Positions 24,505-36,400 of a stretch of DNA of 64,000 bases are shown here, one piece after another. This DNA comes from Neocallimastix lanati (nom. inval.). Lineage: Eukaryota > Neocallimastigomycota > Neocallimastigomycetes > Neocallimastigales > Neocallimastigaceae. The notes under the pieces are model-generated. The model had not been told where the DNA came from, did not search any database, and saw only the letters and a program-made list of their open reading frames with translations. A program made the translations under genes and the position numbers. Within the stretch, counting starts at the first letter, position 1. Each line of letters begins with the position of its first letter. Location of the stretch: assembly GCA_016946835.1 (NCBI GenBank), contig JACVTC010000049.1, positions 471,501-535,500 on the forward strand, given 5' to 3'.

Positions 24505-27500
24505 AAACCATGATCCCTACCTAACCAACTACCAAACTTTTGTTACCAAATGAAAAGCCTATTAAAGATACAATGATGCTACCTACGTCGCCAGTCAGAC
24601 TCTTAGGACTCTTCTCCAACGTAGTTTTAGAGGAATCAGAGGATACATAATGGAATTTAACTGCTACGCCAAAGAATCATATTGGAACGAGCAAGCTAAA
24701 AATGGATGCCTTCGTATCTGAGTTAAATCAACAAATAGCCATTAAAATTTTAGAATTGTTTCCCTGGACCAAAAAGATCTATTCAGCTTTCATACTATAG
24801 CCGCACGAATCGACTCTCGCCTAGCAATTCACCAATCCGTTTTTCCCAAGTAAGAAGCTCAAACTCAAACAGCCATCAGAACAAAAAGTTAAAAAAAAAT
24901 AAATCTTCACAATCAAGTTAATTTATCTCTAAATCAGAATTACATGGTCCGTTATCTAAGGAAAAAAAAAAAAAAAAGAAAGAAGAAGAAAAAAAAAACC
25001 TTTGCCTATATTGTGGTTCGTCTGATCCATGTCCTGTAGGACTTGTCCCTTAAAAAAAAAACAACAAGAACTCTAAATACCACTTCTTTAATGCCTATTC
25101 CTAAAAAAAATCTCTACCGCGGAATCAGAAACTACTTCAACCAAATTTCAAACTTTTCCTTCAAAAATAATACCAAAGTTCTTATTGATTCCTGTTCAAA
25201 GGTAAACCTTATTGATGTTAATGACGGTAAGAATTCCAACATTCTATACAACAACAATAACGAATTCCAAAAATTTATTAGTATCGGAGGAAAACAGGCT
25301 ATTTATGGAATCACACCCCCTCTTAACTTAAGGTACTTCGATCATCTCTACAGAACTCGGCTTTATATAGCCGATTTGCCTCATTACTCGTGTATCTTAG
25401 TTCTTGACTGGCTGAAAGTCTATAATCCCAATATTGATTTTTTATTAATAATAAACTCTCTTTCAATTTCCAGATACTGTATATCCCATTGTATTACTCG
25501 CCAAAATCAAACTACTGAGCGAAACTCATCAGGAATCTGCTTTCCCTATTGTTGTTAATGCTTTACCTATCTTTTGAATATAACTCTATATCTAAATTTA
25601 AGTCTACTTTAAATTCCGTTTCCCAACTCAGGTTCAAACTCTTCCTTTAATCCTACTTTCGTTTCAGTCCCAGATCCTAATTATAATTTTGATTCTGCCT
25701 GCCTGCCATTCTAACTTAGTCCATGATTCTACTCTTGATTCTCTGCCTGATTCTATTCTTGATTCTATTCTTGATTCTATTCTTGATTCTATTCTTGATT
25801 CTATTCTTGATTCTATTCTTGATTCTGCCTCATATTCCGTTTCCAAACCTGACTCTAAACCTATTCAACTAATCACTCGGCTAATAATATTTCTGAATTT
25901 CCTTCTTTTCCTATCATTATTGAATCAAATCCTCTTAACTCCAGTAGTTGCAACAATTCTTCCAATTCTTTTTTTTCTGTCAATGATTTTAGTGACTTTT
26001 GTATCTTTTTCTTCCACTGTTTCTACTCAACGAAATCCTGAACCTCCTCAATTTAGTTCAAGTTCATCCAATCTACTCCTTCTTCAGAATCTCTTCTTCC
26101 TAAAAAAAATTTCTCAATATCAAGACGTCTTCAGTGAATCCTCTTCCAACAAACTTCCTCCTCACCGTCCCTACGATTGCCATATCAGTCTCGTAAAAGA
26201 CTCCAATGTTATTTTTATGGACTAATCTATCCGTTGACCGATGATGAATCCAAGGGCATTAGAGGAATATATTAGTGAATTCCTCACTATAGGTTCAATG
26301 AGAAAATCGATATCTCCTGCCAGTGCCCATGTCCTATTTGTTCCAAAGAAGAATGGACAAACTTAGAATGTACGTCAACTACCGACAGCTGAACAAAATA
26401 ACTGTTCGTGACTCGTATCCTTTGCTGTGGATTCAAGATAGGCTTGAACATTTAGGAAAAAGGGAAAAAATTTTCTCAAAATTTGACCTTCGTTTTTCGG
26501 CTTAAAATCTTGTAAGAATATAAAAAGAATTGAAAAAAAGGGGTGATGACTATAAAACCGCCTTTCACCTGTAAATTTGGTCATTTGGAGTCTTTGGCTT
26601 TGCCGTTTGGTCTTAAAAAACGCTCCTACAGTTTTCCTGCACTGTATCATCGATGTTCTTAAAGGTATTCTTGGTAAATTTGTCGATTCCTATAATTTGG
26701 AGTTAGGGTTAAATCTTAACCCTAGATTACAAAACTCATCTTGACCATGTTAAAGGAGTACTTAATTCGTCTTAGAAATACTGGTCTTTATGCTAAGCTA
26801 GAAAAGTGCGAATCTCTTTGTCCAATTTATCGATTTTTCTAGGCCATCGAACTCTTCCGAAAGTATTTTCATGGATCTCAAGAAGATGGAATCCATTTTA
26901 AACCGACCTGTACCCAAAAAAAAAATGAAAAAAGGAACTCCAATCATTTATTGGTCTTGCAAATTATTATAGGAGATTCATTCCTGACTTTTCCAAGCTT
27001 GCTCATCCGTTGCATAGACTACTCCAAAAAAATACACCTTTTCATCTGGTCTTCGGATTGTCAAGCTGCTTTCGATTCTCTCAAGTCCCTATTTACTTCT
27101 GCTCCAATTATTTTTGACTTTTTCCTAGTGTTCCTAGTGAGAGAGATCTTCCATTGATCGTAGAAGCCGATTCATGCAATTTTTGCCATTTGGGGCCGTC
27201 CTTTCCCAAGTTTCTCCAAATGATAGTAAGATTCATCCAAGTAGCTTATTTCTCAAAGGTCACTCAATAATGCCTGAAAGAAACTACCCCATTTACAAAT
27301 AAGGAACTCCTGGCCATAGCTTGCGTCTTTAGAATACTGGCGTCACCTTCTCAAAGGTTCTGCTCACTCTTTTTCAATTTACTCCCATCATAGAAATCTT
27401 CTCTTTCAGAAAAAATATGAAAAAAAAATGACCCACCGACACTTGTTCAAAGGTTATCCCTTCTGATTCTGAAACTGCTTCTGCCTTTGTTGACAACATC

Positions 27501-27730
27501 TTCCGTTTTCATGGTTTACCTACTTCTATCATTTGCGAACGTGGTTATCAGTTTCCATCCAATTTTTTTTTTTTTTATGCTGTTTGGCGCTTTTTTGCTC
27601 TTGAAATTACCCTCAACTTCTCTCTTCACCTTTTCATCATCAGTCAATTGGATAAACGGATAGAATTAACGCCGTTATTGAACAAGTGTCTTAGAGGTTT
27701 CTCAAAACTACAAAGGAACAAATTGGTTTA
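24505..27730 (+). mobile_element. Ty3/gypsy chromovirus-like element, heavily broken
   Basis: An old copy recognisable by its parts in the normal order. These are gag-like sequence (about 24540-25000), a Cys-rich knuckle remnant (about 25000-25045), retropepsin with a VLIDSC active-site box and the typical LDWLKVYNPNIDF end (about 25060-25470), and reverse transcriptase (about 26100-26900). RNase H sequence (about 26930-27430) and a small piece of integrase core with the NIFRFHGLP phrase (about 27480-27560) follow. No LTRs could be matched. The composition is clearly richer in C/G than the spacer. It is broken many times (more than ten) and is surely the oldest coding element here. Its integrase piece resembles the one at 51200-51320. 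Confidence 0.85.
25749..25826 (+). repeat. 12-bp GATTCTATTCTT array inside the element
   Basis: Six to seven copies, reading SILD per unit in one frame, between the protease and RT parts of the element at 24505-27730. Confidence 0.85.
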
Positions 27731-27795
27731 CACTAAAATAAGTAATTTGTTTTATTATTACTTGTTTTATTAATTTATTAAAATATAAAAAAATT

Positions 27796-27935
27796 TATTT
27801 TTATTTTTATTTTTATTTTTATTTTTATTTTTATTTTTATTTTTATTTTTATTTTTATTTTTATTTTTATTTTTATTTTTATTTTTATTTTTATTTTTAT
27901 TTTTATTTTTATTTTTATTTTTATTTTTATTTTTA

Positions 27936-27966
<31 letters not shown>

Positions 27967-27988
27967 TTTATTTTTATTTTTATTTTTA

Positions 27989-28019
<31 letters not shown>

Positions 28020-28029
28020 TTTATTTTTA

Positions 28030-28060
<31 letters not shown>
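27796..28060. repeat. TTTTTA hexamer array
   Basis: About 44 copies of TTTTTA with two one-base slips. A perfect 13-bp inverted repeat (AATAAGTAATTTG at 27737-27749 and CAAATTACTTATT at 28093-28105) brackets the array. Confidence 0.9.
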
Positions 28061-28984
28061 TTTTTTATTATTAATTACTTATCGTAATATATCAAATTAC
28101 TTATTAACTAATTAATAATGGCACGATAAAAAAATTTTATTAGTGAAATTCACTCCTATTTATATTTTTTTTGAAAAATTGATAAATGTTCTAGAAATTG
28201 AAATTTCTTTCCAGAAAAAGAATATTATAAAAAAAATGATAAAATTAAATATTAAAATAGAATATTTTAATTTCATCTATTTTATTATTATTTTTATTAA
28301 TATCAATATTTTTATCCTTATTTTATTAATACTATTATTCTTATCAAAATATTCATGTAATTTAAATATATAATTTAATGAAAAAAAAAATTCACTCTTC
28401 GTATTCCTTACTTAGTTTAGTTTTATATAGTAGTTAGTTTAATTCAATAGTTTAAATAGTGTAAAGATTTAATAAAATCTTTAATAATTAATTATATAAT
28501 AATTAATTAAAGTAATAAAATTAAATAAATTTATGATTCAATTATATGAAAATTTATTATAAATTTATGTAAACTTTTCAAAAGGAAAAATTATTATTTA
28601 AATAATTTTAGATAATAAATTCAATTTAAATAATTTATTTAAGTTAATTATTTTAGTTTAATTATTACATACAATAATTTATTTAAGTTAATTAATTTAG
28701 TTTAATTAATTTAAAATACTTTAAAATTAATTTTGGAGTAGTTTTAAATAGTTAAATAGTTTAAATAGTTTAAAAAAAGAGTTTTAAATTGTAAATATAC
28801 AAACATTAGTATTAATAATATTTATATAATAAATCGATAATAAATGAGTTTCTATTGAAATTAATTATTATTGTAAATAATTTGAAAGTTTATTGAATTA
28901 ATTATTGTTTAGTTTTAGTTAATTATTATTTAATAAAATTATTAATAAATATTTTGTTAATAAATATTTATTAATAATTTTTTT
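28061..28984. other. AT-rich non-coding stretch
   Basis: No gene seen. It is rich in TTTAGTTTAATT-type words like those of LTRs and leads into the copia fragment, so it may be the decayed LTR or flank of an element. Confidence 0.4.
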
Positions 28985-29236
28985 TAGAATTGTTTAGGGA
29001 CATAGAAGTAAGCAGTTCAACCAAAAACTCTGAACTTACTATAATCGACCCTTTTATTGTATAAAAGTTCATATGGGATCTTGTAATTGATTCCTTTATG
29101 TGGAAGTCGGTTGTGAATGTAGTTAGCGATAGCAACGGCATCTTCCCAGAATTTGTGGTGGCGTCGGCATTCCTAATGTGAATTCCATGTAAACGTTCAA
29201 CACGGCCATTTTGTTGAGGATTATAAGGAACCATAC
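28985..29236 (-). mobile_element. Ty1/copia integrase fragment
   Basis: On the minus strand a short coding relic begins with PYNPQQNGRVERLHG, the copia/retroviral integrase box around the catalytic Glu, and continues into the region with the NRLP phrase typical of Ty1/copia integrase. Only ~80 codons remain, broken. It is the only copia-type coding sequence in the window. Confidence 0.65.
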
Positions 29237-30520
29237 TTTGGTAAACAATATCTCATACAATTTACGAAATCAGAAAATTTTAAAAAAAAAAAATTTAAAT
29301 AATAATATTAAGAATAATATTAATAATAAAGGAAGCAATAATAATAATGAAAATAATAGCAATAATAATAATAATAGTAAAAATTTAATTAATAATAATT
29401 CAAGTAATTATATTATTAATAATGATACACCCAACTTGACTACAAATAATAATAATAATAAAAATATTAATATAAATAATAATAAAAATAATAATAAAAA
29501 TAATAATAAATATGACACATTGGAAAATAAAATTGATATAGATTCAATGGAATTAAATATAATCTATATCCAATATTAGTAATAAATTTAACAACAAAAA
29601 TAATAGTACGAAAATATTGGAACAAAATAATTCGAAGGAAAAAACTACTAGGGTAGGCCAAATCATTAAATTATTAGATGGTATTGAACCTTAAGATATT
29701 ATAGAAGAATTACAAAATACCACAGCAAATATTACCTTGGCCCGATTATTAAGTATAAGTAGTGCCCTACGTTCGGATATCACTAAAAGTTTTAAAAAGG
29801 TAAGAACTGAGGATGATGATGCAGTGGTAGGATGTGCAGAATATCATAATGATATAGAAGAATTTGAAACAATAAATAATCCTACCCATTGCTATTCTAC
29901 AAGAGAAATTCAAGAGCACGATATTGCTGTTGTCAGTGGTACAGTTAATGGTCATTCTGCAGCTGTATTTATTGATGGTGGTAGTAATACAAATTTGGTA
30001 ACCAGAAATTTTCTAAATAAAAATATTAAAAATTATACCATAGTTGGTTCTACTTCTGGTAGAGTACATCAAGCATTATCCAACACGGAAGAGCGTGTTT
30101 ATGAAATGGTAAAATTAGAAGTATAAATTGGTAATTTAAAAATTAAATCTATCTTTAGAATTTTTGATAATGATAACTCAATATTTGATATTATAATTTA
30201 ATTTAAAAACACAACCAAATTTTAAATTATTAGTAGATGCAAATAGTAAATATTTATATGTAAAAAGTGGTACTAATAATGTTAATGGTGTGTTTACCTT
30301 TGGTGCGGGTCCATTAGCTCCTTTGAAAGACGTGCAGGAACTTCATACACAGTGTATGTTTTACTATATATTAATGAATAATACTAGTATTAATAATATA
30401 ACTAGTACCAATAAAATTAATACCACTAATAAAATTAAAATTTTAGAAGAATTAATTAGCAATATAAATATAAAAGATGGAAATTTTATTATCGTCAAGT
30501 TGGTGCAACCCTAAACATCC
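29236..30520 (+). mobile_element. Ty3/gypsy lineage-A fragment: linker and protease
   Basis: It starts abruptly at the copia fragment with an Asn/Lys-rich linker (about 29240-29580). Then comes the lineage-A pre-protease signature ITLARLLSISSALRSDI (about 29730) and a retropepsin fold with VFIDGGSNTNLV (about 29960-29990). The same order, Q/R-LL-D-xSPKLR then ID-G/S-S-N-x-N, occurs in the other lineage-A copies at 34.5-35.3, 38.6-38.9 and 59.1-59.5 kb. RT and integrase are absent. Broken several times. Confidence 0.7.
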
Positions 30521-30731
30521 TCCGAAATAGTAATACAATCGTCTAAGTTAATAGTAGTATTGGTAGAATCCATGGTTCAAAGATTTTTTATTCTTATTAT
30601 TTTAAAATAATTTAAAAAAATATACCTAAATTCATATTAATATTTATTAATTACATTTTTATTAAATTAATGATTTATTTTTAATTAATCTGATTGGTTG
30701 ATCAAGTGACCAACTTTATTTTATGTAAAAG

Positions 30732-30739
30732 TATAAATA
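30732..30739 (+). promoter_or_regulatory. TATA-type box before the capsid-like unit
   Basis: AAAAGTATAAATAC, 115-122 bp upstream of the ATG at 30854. The same word precedes the second unit at 32129. Just upstream, TTGGT ... ACCAA (about 30694-30713) can form a small stem. Confidence 0.35.
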
Positions 30740-30853
30740 CAAGTATAACTTACACGTGATTTTAAATAATTATTTAATTTTTAAATATAATTATTAAATA
30801 TAATTATTTTTATATTATTTTAAAAGATTAGATTTAAATAAACAAAAAAAAAA

Positions 30854-32063
30854 ATGACAGGTAGATATTATTATAGAAGAGGTAGTACGAGATATTATAG
30901 ATATAGGAATGGTAGATATTATGGTAGAAGAAGATATGTTTCAAGTTTATTTAGAGCAAGAGGTAATATGAGAGCAGCTAAACAACAACCTGATCAAGCT
31001 ACTTTTACTATAAATGTTCCAACACAAATCTCTACTTTTTGTTTTGAAGATAATGTAGCTGGTGTTCAAGCTGTTTATATTATTGTATTACTAAAAAACA
31101 GTACATTAATTGTTCAAGTACCAACTCCTCCACAACCTACATTAGAACTTTTAACTAATAAACAATTAGATAATAATCAAACTTATATTGTTTCTAATTT
31201 AATGCAAGATAGTAGTTATAATGTAGGTATTTATATAAAGATAGTAGTTTAGTTGTTAATGTGGATCCATATTAACCAAACAATTTTATCCAAACATTAA
31301 ATTATGTTGGATATTGGAAATGGAATTCTCAAACAAGAATGTTTGAACAAGGGAATGATATTAATGCTTATAATTATGATATATTAGTTCAACCTTTATT
31401 TTTTGATGCTGATACTGGATTACCTCAAAAGGTCAAGTGATACAAAAAGATTTAAAATAATAAATGAAAATGAGGACGGATCAATGGAAGTAACAGAAGA
31501 TGTACAAGATGAAAATAATTTAATGGTTAAATTTAATGCTAAAACTAGATCTGTAACAGAATATCCATATTTTGAAATAGAAGGAGTTCCACCAACTATA
31601 ACATCTCCTATTACCTCTAATGGATATTATAAATTTGATGGAAATAGTTTAATTCCTGGGATTAACCAAGATTATAATATATATATAAATATAGATACAA
31701 TGTCAATTCCAGAATATGATTTTACAAAATTTATATTTAAGGGTTATGTTCAATTAACTTCACAAACTATATATTAAATATTTAATGGATCTGATTACAG
31801 TAATACAAATTTAAGTGACGGAAATATAAAAAAATGATAAATTGTATATATATGAATTTAATACTATTATATTAGGATATGGTTATCCACCATTAGGATC
31901 TTATTTTTCAAATAAAACAACATCATATGCAAACTATAATACTATTCCTTCAATATCCTATAATAATCAAATAATACCACAAAATATTGATATTTCTTAT
32001 CAAAACATTTATAATTATTGTTATTTATTTGGTAAATTAGTTAATACTCCTATATTTATTTAA
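30854..32063 (+). mobile_element. Fossil of a CRESS-DNA-virus-like capsid gene (tentative)
   Basis: The unit begins at an ATG with a Tyr/Arg/Gly-rich basic stretch (MTGRYYYRRGSTRYYRYRNG and a following GRRRY), as in the DNA-binding arm of circovirus-type capsids. Next comes RGNMRAAKQQPDQATFTINV, which resembles the start of the jelly roll in many CRESS-DNA capsids (a R-A-A-x-Q-x-D-x-x-x-F/T-x-I-N pattern). The remainder, to about 32063, is Asn/Tyr/Ile-rich with beta-like segments. A ~400-codon span fits a capsid. No Rep (HUH endonuclease/helicase) sequence is found around it. The copy is broken, roughly three or four times, but not strongly decayed, so it is probably of moderate age. Alternatives are another small-virus capsid or an unrelated basic structural protein. 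Confidence 0.45.
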
Positions 32064-32128
32064 AATAAGTAGCAATGATATCTTAAATAAAAATGTATAT
32101 TAAAATAATAAATAAATAAATTAAAAAG

Positions 32129-32136
32129 TATAAATA
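32129..32136 (+). promoter_or_regulatory. TATA-type box before the Cys-rich/coiled-coil unit
   Basis: AAAAAGTATAAATAAGG, nearly the same word as at 30732, about 90 bp before the Cys-rich frame. Confidence 0.3.
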
Positions 32137-32216
32137 AGGTTTAATTTTACTTTTTACATTGCTTATTTTTAGTTTTAAATTACACTTTAAATTAAATAAG
32201 TATAACATACATTAAT

Positions 32217-32830
32217 TGCAAAAATTGTAATAAGAGATATTATAAATCACCATATTTTAAAGGTAAATATTGCGAATATTGTAATAAATGTGGCTTAATT
32301 GAAATGGCTAAAGATACAGGATGTAGTAGTGGTGGCCCTGTTCCTTTAAACGTACGGATAGTGATAGTGACTATTTGGATTCAACACGTTGTGAATATTC
32401 TGAAGAGAAAGTTAAAGCTATGAGAGGTGCTAAGGAGCTCTATTTAATGAAGATTTCTAAACTTAGAGATGAAATTAAAAAAAAGTATACGGAAATACAT
32501 AGACTTGATTTTAAAATTGGTAAAATTAATACTAAATTAGCTGTTGCTGAGAGAGAACAACATTTGAGAAAGAAATTAAGAAGAGAAACCCGGTTATTAT
32601 TACTAAGTTTAGAAAATGTTAGAAAAAACGTTATGTTCAAAAGAATTTATTATCTACATTATCTAATAATAATGATGATAATAACGATGATTCATCGTTT
32701 AGTAGTAATGATGAATTTATAAAAGAAGCTAGTGATTTATTACATAAATTAAATAATGAAACTAGTAATAATAAAATGTTATTTAAATTTTGTTATAAAA
32801 ATATTTTAATAAAACTTTTTCTTTAAATTT
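32217..32830 (+). pseudogene. Cys-rich plus coiled-coil unit next to the capsid-like fossil
   Basis: A first part has spaced cysteines (CKNC ... CEYCNKC, about 32217-32300), compatible with a small zinc-binding knot. A second frame, from about 32350, reads a highly charged helix with heptad-like spacing (AKELYLMKISKLRDEIKKKY and an AEREQHLRKKLRRE segment), then a Ser/Asp/Asn-rich end. It is not recognised as any known family. Because it follows the capsid-like unit with the same TATA-type box, it may be a second gene of the same virus-like element. It is treated as a fossil; it is broken. Confidence 0.4.
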
Positions 32831-33153
32831 AAATTTATTTAAATTTGATGTTTATTCATTTAATTATATTATGTGTTTATTTAAATTATTAGTTTTTGTT
32901 TATTTAATTTTAAGATATTTAAAGTTAAATTTATGCCAACGATAATATATGAGATGAGAGTTTTACGGTTTAATTTAAGTATATAAGATTTTAATTTATT
33001 ATATGATCCAGCTACTCGATCACATATATTGAATTAAATAAATTAAACTCTATTTTATTATTGTTCGTAGTTAAATTTCAAAGTTCGACAAATTTCTTCA
33101 AGAAATTTTATTTTTTTATTATGTGAATAGTAGATAAATCGTTAATTAATTTC
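32831..33153. other. AT-rich junction stretch
   Basis: No gene; a short less AT-rich stretch at about 32935-33030 (CCAACGATAATATATGAGATG, CCAGCTACTCGATCAC) is unassigned. It ends where the lineage-A element on the minus strand begins. Confidence 0.5.
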
Positions 33154-36100
33154 TTAAATTAATGAACAAAAAAATATATATATAGAGGAATAAGGTTTGT
33201 GATCTGTAAAGACTATGGTTCTAAAGGGGCTTCCCATAATATAAGGTTTTAATTTAGTAATACAATAATATAAAGCCGTTCCTTCCAAATCAGTTATTCC
33301 ATAATTCTTTTCTGCTTTGGTTAAGCTACGGCTAATGAAATGAATCGGGTGTTCTATTTCCGACTTGTCTTTCTGCAATAAAACTCCACCAATACCTTCA
33401 TATGATGCATCTGTACGAATATTGAATTCTTTGGAGATATCAGGATATTTTAAAATAGGGGCATTAATTAAATTTTCTTTTAATTTGATAAAACTTTGTT
33501 CTTGTTCATTATTCCATTTGTATTTTACGCCTTTTCTTAATAGCTTACAAAGAGGAGCTGAGGTTTGAGCATATTCATCTATAAAGTTCCTATAATATCC
33601 TACAGCACCTAAGAATGATTTTAATTTATGTATATTAGTGGGTTCTTTCCAGGCTTTAATTGCTTCAATTTTTATTATTTTGAGGACTAAGACCCTAAGT
33701 AGAAATCTTGTGACCAAGAACTTCAACTTCAGTTTGCATAAAATGACATTTTTCAATATTAATTTTTAATTTATATTTCTTGAAGATTGCTAATACTTGT
33801 TTTATGTATTGGATATGTTCTTCGACAGTTTTTGAATATATAAGTATATAATCAATAAAGTTGAAAACACATTTTCCGATTAAAGGAAATAAAATTCTAT
33901 TCATTTCCCGTTGGAAGGTAGCCGGAGCTCCAGTCATTCCAAAAGGCATAACTTTGAATTGGTAGTTGACAAATTTGGTAGTAAAACTGGTTATTTCAGC
34001 ACTTTCTTCGTCCATCAGGATTTGATGGTATCCTGAGTATAGGTCCATAGTAGTAAAGATTTTAGCACCATCCAGACTATCAAATATCTCGTCAATATAC
34101 GGAAGGGCATAAGAGTCTTTTTCGGTTAGGTCATTCACCTTGCGGTAGTCCACACACAATCTCCATTTTCCATTGGCCTTTGGGACCACAACAACAGGTG
34201 AAGACCATTCTGAATAAGATGGTACAACTAGCTTTTTCTTAATAAGTATAATTAGTTCTTCTTTAATAATATCAGATTTAAATTTGGTTACTCTGTAACA
34301 TCTTTGTTTAACAGGTTTTGCCTTCGCTTTAAAGTTAATTTTATGAGGTGCTAAGTCCGATGGTGTTAATTCTTCAGAAGATGTTGCTATAATATCCAAG
34401 TTTTCTTCAAGTAATTTTACTATTACATCTCTATAATCTTTACAAAGACTTGCTAAAAATTTTTCATCATGGATACACTCTTTCGGAGATAGACCTTCAA
34501 GTTTCTTTAATTCATTAGTTGTGTCTTCATCTTCAAGTATCTTACAATGCATACTAATTTTTCTTCTTTGTAACTATTATTAATAGGAGCTATAACGTCG
34601 ATTAGTCCTTGAGAATTAAATTGGCATAAACTATATCTTATAGGATGGATAAAAAGAGTGTGTTCTACTTGAATTTGGAAATTAATCAACAAATCATAAA
34701 ATGGATCATCATCATCAATTATTCGAAAATCTATTATCATTTTATAATCATTAATCTTAACATATATTCGTACAATGATTCCTTCCGAATACTCATCATT
34801 CTTTGTCGATAAACATATCCTTCCACGACTAATACCTACTTCTTCATAATTCCCAGGTAATTTCTCATATAACTTTTTTGTGATAACATTGAGATTACTA
34901 CAAGAATCAATTAGTGCTTTACCAGGAATTTCATCTACTGTTACATCAACCATGGCAATATCTTCTTCTGAGGTTTCCTTACTTTTGCTAATATAAGAGT
35001 GATCAATATTATTTACCAAAGCAGCAGCAGCAATAATATTGTTTAATGCACCTATTATTTTCTTTTCAGGTTTTTCTAATTTAAATCCTTGACTTATTTG
35101 ACTTCTGACTTTTGGAGAAACATTGAGGAGCTGACCGAAACTAATATTGCACTTAGTTTCATTCAAATCTTGTAAAACATCATATTCTTCCTGATCCTTA
35201 CACATCTTGATGTTCCTAAGCGTTCTACTAATTGTTGCTTTTTCTTTAGGCTCTTGAAAATCGATGAGTTTCTGTAAAATAATATTATCTTGACCTTCGT
35301 CATTAAGCTTTTCAGGAACTTTAATAACTTCCATTTCATTGATTTGTTTTGTTTTAATAATTTTATCGTTTTCATTATCGATTAATTTATTTAATCGTTA
35401 ATGAACTTTATCACTAGTAGTACTGACGCTATTTCTTTGTTTTGAAGAATCCAGACTTCGTTTTTCTCTTATAGTAATATTTTCCTCACTTTTCTTCTTT
35501 TTTTCTTGTTATTTCCAAACTTAGCTTTTTCTTTGTTCCGAATTTGTTTTTCTTTAGCTTTCTCAATATTTATATTAGGCTGCGCCATTATCGAAGGATG
35601 TAGTTGATTTTTATTTTTAACGATTATTCTATTTTCTATTTCCTTCTCTTTTATCTTTCTTATTGCAGGAGTTATTATTTGGGTAGGATTATCTTTGAGA
35701 CTTTTACGTTGTCTCTCTTCATTATTTTTACTAGTTTCAACGTTAGTCGTCAACTTCCTTTTTGTCGCACTAACTCTAAATTCTACATCATTCTCATTAT
35801 TGGATTCTTTGTGAGTTTCATTAATATAGGAAACATCTTCTTTTTCTTCCGTATTATAATCTTTTGTACTACTAGGAATAGATTTGTATTGTAATGAAGA
35901 TATTTTATTTTTATAGGGAGTGCTTCCTCTCCCTTTTAGTGGTTTAAAGATTTACCACAATAAATCCGTTTCCTGTTTTCTTGAATAATTGCATTTAACT
36001 TAGGAAAATTATACTGCAAATGTCCTGGATCACTACAATAAAAACAGGTAAGATTTTTCATTTTTTTTGTTAAGTCCTCCAATTCGTAGTTTTTATTTCC

Positions 36101-36400
36101 TTTTGGACTTCTAACTTCAAAATTCTCTCTTACTACCTTTCTGTTGTTTTGATAATTATTCCTGATATTTATTCTGGGATTAACAATTTCAGATAAGTAC
36201 TCTTTGGAGGGTCTCAAAGTCATTACTCTATCAACCTTTTCTGCAATGTCAAACGCCCGATTTAAAGAAATATCATCCTTAAGGGAGACCCTTTTCCAAG
36301 CTTCTTCATTGTTCCTAAGAGCATCAATATAATCGAGAACACTGACACTCTTTCTTTTCTTATCTAATTTCAAGGGTGTTTTCGAAAATCTGAAACAAAA
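33154..36400 (-). mobile_element. Ty3/gypsy lineage-A element, minus strand, incomplete
   Basis: Read right to left. The C-terminal half of gag has a Cys/His knuckle (36373-35936). A predicted -1 frameshift signal (35948-35916) and a Lys-rich linker (about 35750-35470) follow. Next are the pre-protease motif ISFGQLLNVSPKVRSQI and protease with LIDSCSNLNVI (about 35180-34800). RT follows with WSSPVVVVPKANGKWRLC and YSGYHQILMD (about 34400-33700), then RNase H with EGIGGVLLQKD and TDHKP (about 33650-33180). Integrase and both LTRs are not found. Long open stretches remain, with about three to five breaks, so it is much younger than the element at 24.5 kb. Confidence 0.85.
35916..35948 (-). promoter_or_regulatory. 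Predicted -1 ribosomal frameshift signal (gag end)
   Basis: On the minus strand the slippery heptamer TTTAAAC is followed by an 8-base spacer holding the gag stop and a GGGAG-loop-CTCCC hairpin. The same arrangement occurs at 40052, 49088 and 58501. Confidence 0.7.

Noticed and set aside
27796-28060. Telomere-like repeat
   Set aside because: TTTTTA is not the fungal TTAGGG type, is internal and is bracketed by a private inverted repeat.
28143-28373. 76-codon plus-strand frame
   Set aside because: Ile/Phe/Asn-dominated, no motif; typical of random AT-rich sequence.
29211-29579. Asn-rich host gene
   Set aside because: It is the Asn/Lys-rich linker of a lineage-A element, directly followed by its pre-protease and protease motifs.
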